This document shows positions 8,717-12,306 of a stretch of 12,306 nucleotides of DNA, one piece after another; the first letter of the stretch is position 1; each line of letters opens with the position of its first letter. The translations under genes and the position numbers were made by a program. Under the pieces are notes generated by a model that worked only from the letters and a program-made list of their open reading frames with translations, was not told the origin of the DNA and ran no database searches. Source of the stretch: Jimgerdemannia flammicorona (lineage: Eukaryota; Mucoromycota; Endogonomycetes; Endogonales; Endogonaceae); contig RBNI01005643.1 of NCBI GenBank assembly GCA_003990745.1, forward strand, positions 1 to 12,306, written 5' to 3'.

Positions 8717-11700
8717 ATGAACAGTACAACCAACATTTTCTCTTTGAATGTGAATGGGTTACAGGGCTCTGGGTGGTGCAAGAACATTTTTACTTGACTC
8801 AAGGGATTGGAGGCTGATCTCTTTTTACTGCAGGATGTTAGATGTGAGGATGAGGATGATCAGGTAGAGTGGACTAGGGAATGGGGTGGGGCCATGGCTT
8901 GGTTTGGAAAGGTAGTGATTTTGGTGAGGAAGGGTAGAGGCGAATTGGGGGAAATCAGGAGCTGGGGTGATCACTTGGTCTGGGGAGACTGGCATCGGCC
9001 AGGGTGGGAATCTGTAAAGGTGGGCTCCTGCTACTGCCCTGTGGCTAGGGATGAGAGGACTGCATGGATTAGAGAGCTGCTGGAGGAGGGTATTCTCTTG
9101 GAGGAGGGGGTTGATGTGCTCAGTGGGGATTTTAATATGGTTTGGGATCAGCATCTAGACAGGACAGATGGAGGGAGGAGTGCTGGGGGCAGAAGTGGAG
9201 GTCTGGATGCATGGGAAGAGGTAGAGACATTGAGCTCTTTGGGGGATATGGGCAGAACAAGGTGGGATGATACAAGGGTCTATATACATTGGGTGAATAG
9301 CTTGGGCACAAGGATTGATTAGATTCTGACAGTGAAGTGCTGGGGGTCAGATGTTTGGAAGACATTGGAGGTAGAGTGGTACCCATGGTCTGATCACTGG
9401 GGACTTTTGGGGCAGGGGCAGTTTGGGGGGAGTGGAGATGGACCTGGACATTGGTGCCTTAACTCCTCTCTGCTGGCTGAGAAGGGGTTGTGGGAATTGT
9501 GAGTGGTGGATATTCAGGCAAAAGTTTTTGCCTAGAGGCATGAGGGTTTGCCAGTGGCTGTCTGCTGGATGAGATTGAAAGAGGCTGCGAGGGTTTATTG
9601 GAGAGAGGCTGATAGAGAGGTGGGGAGGCAGAGGAGGAGACACACGAGGTGTACTTCCAACAGGCTGAGGAGATTACAAATAAATTGTATGGATCTGCTT
9701 ACTGTTGTTGGGGTGGAGGATTGGAGGATCAAGAGAGTGAAATTGGAGATTGTGGAACTACAACAGGTGTTGAGAGAAGAGGAGGAGACTCATATGTGGG
9801 GCATGGCTGCTAGATTACGGTGGCAGGGGCTTGAGGAGGGTGAGTGGCTTACTGGATACTTATCAAGACTTCTCAAAGCCAGGAGAGTGCGACATCAGTG
9901 GGATGGGGTCCTGGATACTGATGGGGATATGATATACAGCATACAACAAATCTTAGGGGTGTTGAAGGAGAGATGGCAGAGCTTGTGGAGTGAGAGAGAA
10001 GGGGGTGCTGATGAAGCGGAGATTGCAGACACACTGGAAGAGTGGGGGCCACCACAGGTAGCTAGACTGGGGGACTTGATCTTACTGGTGCAGGGGGATG
10101 AGATTCAGAGTGTCCTGGCAGCAACTAAACTAGGGATGGCACCTGGGGAGGATGGCTTGCCATGGGACTTCTGGAAGAAGATGGTTGATGATGTCCCTAG
10201 AGTTTTGAGTGAGATGGCTGCTCTCTGTGACCATGTCCTTCAGAGCGGTGAGTGGATGGGGGAGCAGGATCTTGGGCTGGTGGCCTTATTGTACAAAGAC
10301 AAGGGGAGGAGAGAAGACTGGAAGAACTGGAGGCTGATCATGCTTCTGGACATGGACAGAAAGATGGTGACTAAGGTGATTGTCGCAAGGCTGCAGGGAG
10401 TTGCTCAACAGGTGCTGGGGGAGGAGCAGCGGGGCTTTGTTGGGGGTAGACTAATAAGAGATGGGACTGCATGGGTTCATGGTGTGATTGAGGGGGCCCA
10501 GGCCTGTGGCCTGGATAGAAGGTTGGTCTTTTTGGACCAGGAGAAGGCCTATGACCATATATAGCAGGTGTGGCTGAGCAAGGTATTGGACTGAATTGGA
10601 GTACCCCCAAGGTTTAGTGCCTCTATGTTGAGTCTGCTGGAGGGCAGTCAGGCAGCTCTGATATGTAATGGTCACCATGGGAGGGTGTTTTCCTTGGGAA
10701 GAGGAGTTCCTCAGGGGGATCTGCTGTCCCCTATTCTTTATGCCCTTTTGCTGGAGCCATTGATGGATAGGATTCGCCAGAAGGTGGTAGGGCTCTCTAT
10801 ATATGGTATAGTGTGGAAGATGGGGGCCTTTGCTGATGATATGGTGGTTGGACTTGGGAATGTGGCAGATGTAGAGGTACTACAGGAGACTGTAGAATGG
10901 TATGAGACCCACTCGGGGGTGAAGCTCAACTGGTATAAGTGTGAGGCAATGGTGCTAGGGAATGGGCTAGTGGGTGGGGATGTCATTGGAACAATTGTCC
11001 CTACTGGTGAGGTGGTGTAGTATTTGGGCATCTTCCTCTCTGTATATGGTTCTGTCTTGCCATGAGGGTGGTGGGAGAACAGGGTGAACATTTGGAGGGA
11101 GGCCCTTTGAGATTGGGGAGGTCGCTATATCTCTCTAGCAGAGCGAGTGTCAATTCTGAATGTTTACTGGTTCCCCAAGCTGTGGTATGTGGCATATCAC
11201 CTCGACTTCCTAGCATGGGTAGTGAAGAAGCTGATGAAGATGGCTAGGGATTGGATTTGGGCGGGGAGGAGGTCCCAGGTTAGTTAGGATACTCTTGCGA
11301 GGCCAGTAGTCAGGGGAGGTCTTGGGCTGGTGGACTTTCCTAAGAGGCTATACTGTTTGCAAGCTTGGTAGTTGAAAAGAGCTGTAGAACTGCAGGGTGG
11401 AAGTTGGGTGCCTCTGATGCAGAAGGTATGGGAGATGTGAACATCTCCTCAGGGGTCCTCCGGCGATCTGCTCTCTTTGGTGGGGCTGAATGGAATTTGG
11501 CAGCTGAGGTTTAAGGGCTTTTGGTGGGGTGTGGCTGATGGAGCACACTGAATTGGCCTGTGCTGGCAAGGCAATGAGGGGGAGGCAGTGTGGGGGCTGA
11601 ATATGTGGCGTTGAGATAGATTGCTCCTGGGAGGTGCTCCACTTGCTACGTTCGATATTGGGGAAGGGGTAGAGTGCCAGCATGGGCTTGGTCAGGATCT

Positions 11701-12262
11701 TTGGCCAAGTGGCTGGCAGGGGGCAGAGATCAGTGTGGAGTGGGACTGGGCCGGTATCTGGTCTTGGAGTGCAGAGGTATGGAGGTAGCTTCCCCCCAAG
11801 TTCTGGGTGGTATGGTGGAGAATGTTGCAGAGGAATGTCATGCTGAATTTCTGTATGGGGCATTTGGTGGATGGTGGACAATTTGACTGTGAGGAGTGTT
11901 ATGATGTTGGGAGAGCTGGAGGTCATGTACAGATGCCAGAACATTGGCTAGGAGAGTGTGAGGTTCTGGGGGACTTTTGGACTGAGATAGGGGATCGACT
12001 GGGTGTGGGGTGTAGGCTGGTGGGGGAGGGAGGTAGATGGGAGGACTTGAGGTCTCGGCTCATGGGTGGGGTGGGTAATAGTTGGCTCACTGTAGGGTGG
12101 GTATTAGCAATATGGGTAGGACTGGCAGGTCATTGGCTTTTTGTATTTGAGGAGGGACAGTGGCTAGGGCTGGGGGAGAAAGTGTTAAGATGGGAAGAGC
12201 TATTGGGGGATCTACTGACTGGATGGTGGGTGGGTTGGGGTCCTCAGGGGGGCCGACATTGA
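8717..12262 (+). pseudogene. LINE copy C ORF2: endonuclease-reverse transcriptase, 1181 codons, 15 in-frame stops
   Basis: The ATG at 8717 gives a single frame of 1181 codons with no frameshift. Residues 1-230 are an apurinic-like endonuclease: SLNVNG (9-14), LQD with Asp40 in place of the usual Glu, GDFN (137-140) and SDH (225-227). Reverse transcriptase follows: PGEDGLPWDFW from 476, catalytic Asp607 in LDQEKAYD, PQGD at 665-668 and FADD at 705-708. A thumb-like region contains YLGI and GGLGL. At the C-terminus is C1058-x2-C1061-x14-H1076-x4-C1081, like the L1 Cys/His motif. Stops lie at 8795, 9320, 9500, 9533, 10562, 10592, 11018, 11063, 11108, 11285, 11369, 11438, 11549, 11612 and 11786. 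The final TGA at 12260 may be the true end or another decay stop. The catalytic motifs survive but the gene is dead. Confidence 0.88.
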
Positions 12263-12306
12263 GGTTTGGTAGTGAGGATCTGTGAGCAGAGTGGTGGGAG
12301 GGTGGT

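Larger units (their letters stand above)
6661..12306 (+). mobile_element. LINE copy C: near full-length L1/Tx1-like retrotransposon, decayed, runs off window end
   Basis: The order is a short leader, ORF1 (6679-8685), a 31-bp spacer and ORF2 (8717-12262). The remaining 44 bases may be 3' UTR or further ORF2. ORF2 has an N-terminal endonuclease, a central reverse transcriptase, no RNase H that I can see, and a C-terminal Cys/His motif. That order is known for the L1/Tx1 group and unlike Tad1 or I elements, which carry RNase H. It retains more CpG than copies A and B and keeps the ORF1 ATG, so it is younger. The 3' tail and target-site duplications lie outside the window. Confidence 0.88.

Noticed and set aside
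8035..8802. Minus-strand open frame of 255 codons opposite the ORF1 end of copy C
   Set aside because: It is a shadow of the purine-rich ORF1, low in complexity, with no motif. The plus-strand frame is conserved in copies A and B.
10371..10678. Minus-strand short open frames opposite the reverse transcriptase
   Set aside because: The plus strand carries conserved reverse transcriptase motifs, so these are shadows.
8717..12262. Alternative genetic code in which TAG or TGA encodes Trp
   Set aside because: Both TAG and TGA replace TGG, and each copy has TGG where the other has a stop. Mutation explains this better than recoding.

Overview
The window is eukaryotic repeat DNA with no intact gene. 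A filamentous fungus is the likeliest source, because an L1/Tx1-like LINE, a Ty3/Gypsy remnant and heavy C-to-T type decay occur together, but the sequence does not prove this. I see no operons, tRNA, rRNA, CRISPR or prokaryotic features.

Layout from left to right. Positions 1-265 are the end of a CpG-containing element. It carries 11-bp subterminal repeats and a long imperfect palindrome, and has the look of a hAT-type terminus. It interrupts LINE copy A (266 to about 3640, minus strand), which keeps ORF1, the endonuclease and the linker up to the start of the reverse transcriptase. Next is a spacer of about 190 bp. LINE copy B follows (about 3830-5240, minus strand), which is only the 5' part of ORF1. 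A TpA-rich tract fills 5241-5533. From 5534 to 6660 on the minus strand lies a different degraded coding region: an integrase C-terminal GPY/F-like module and then an unidentified broken reading frame. LINE copy C (about 6661 to the window end, plus strand) is the best preserved copy. It has a complete ORF1 and a full-length ORF2 with endonuclease, reverse transcriptase and a C-terminal zinc-knuckle-like motif, all disabled by stop codons and, in ORF1, by two frameshifts.

In a living copy the ORF1 protein would bind the element RNA. The ORF2 endonuclease would nick target DNA and the reverse transcriptase would copy the RNA at the nick. None of the three copies can do this now. The main signals of interest are: almost no CpG from 266 to 5684, against abundant CpG in 1-265; decay that falls mainly on Trp codons with almost no indels in ORF2; an amber stop shared by copies A and C; and the unidentified frame beside the Gypsy integrase. 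Nested insertions give a relative order: A and B oldest, then copy C and the hAT-like element. No new defence, toxin or metabolic system is visible.
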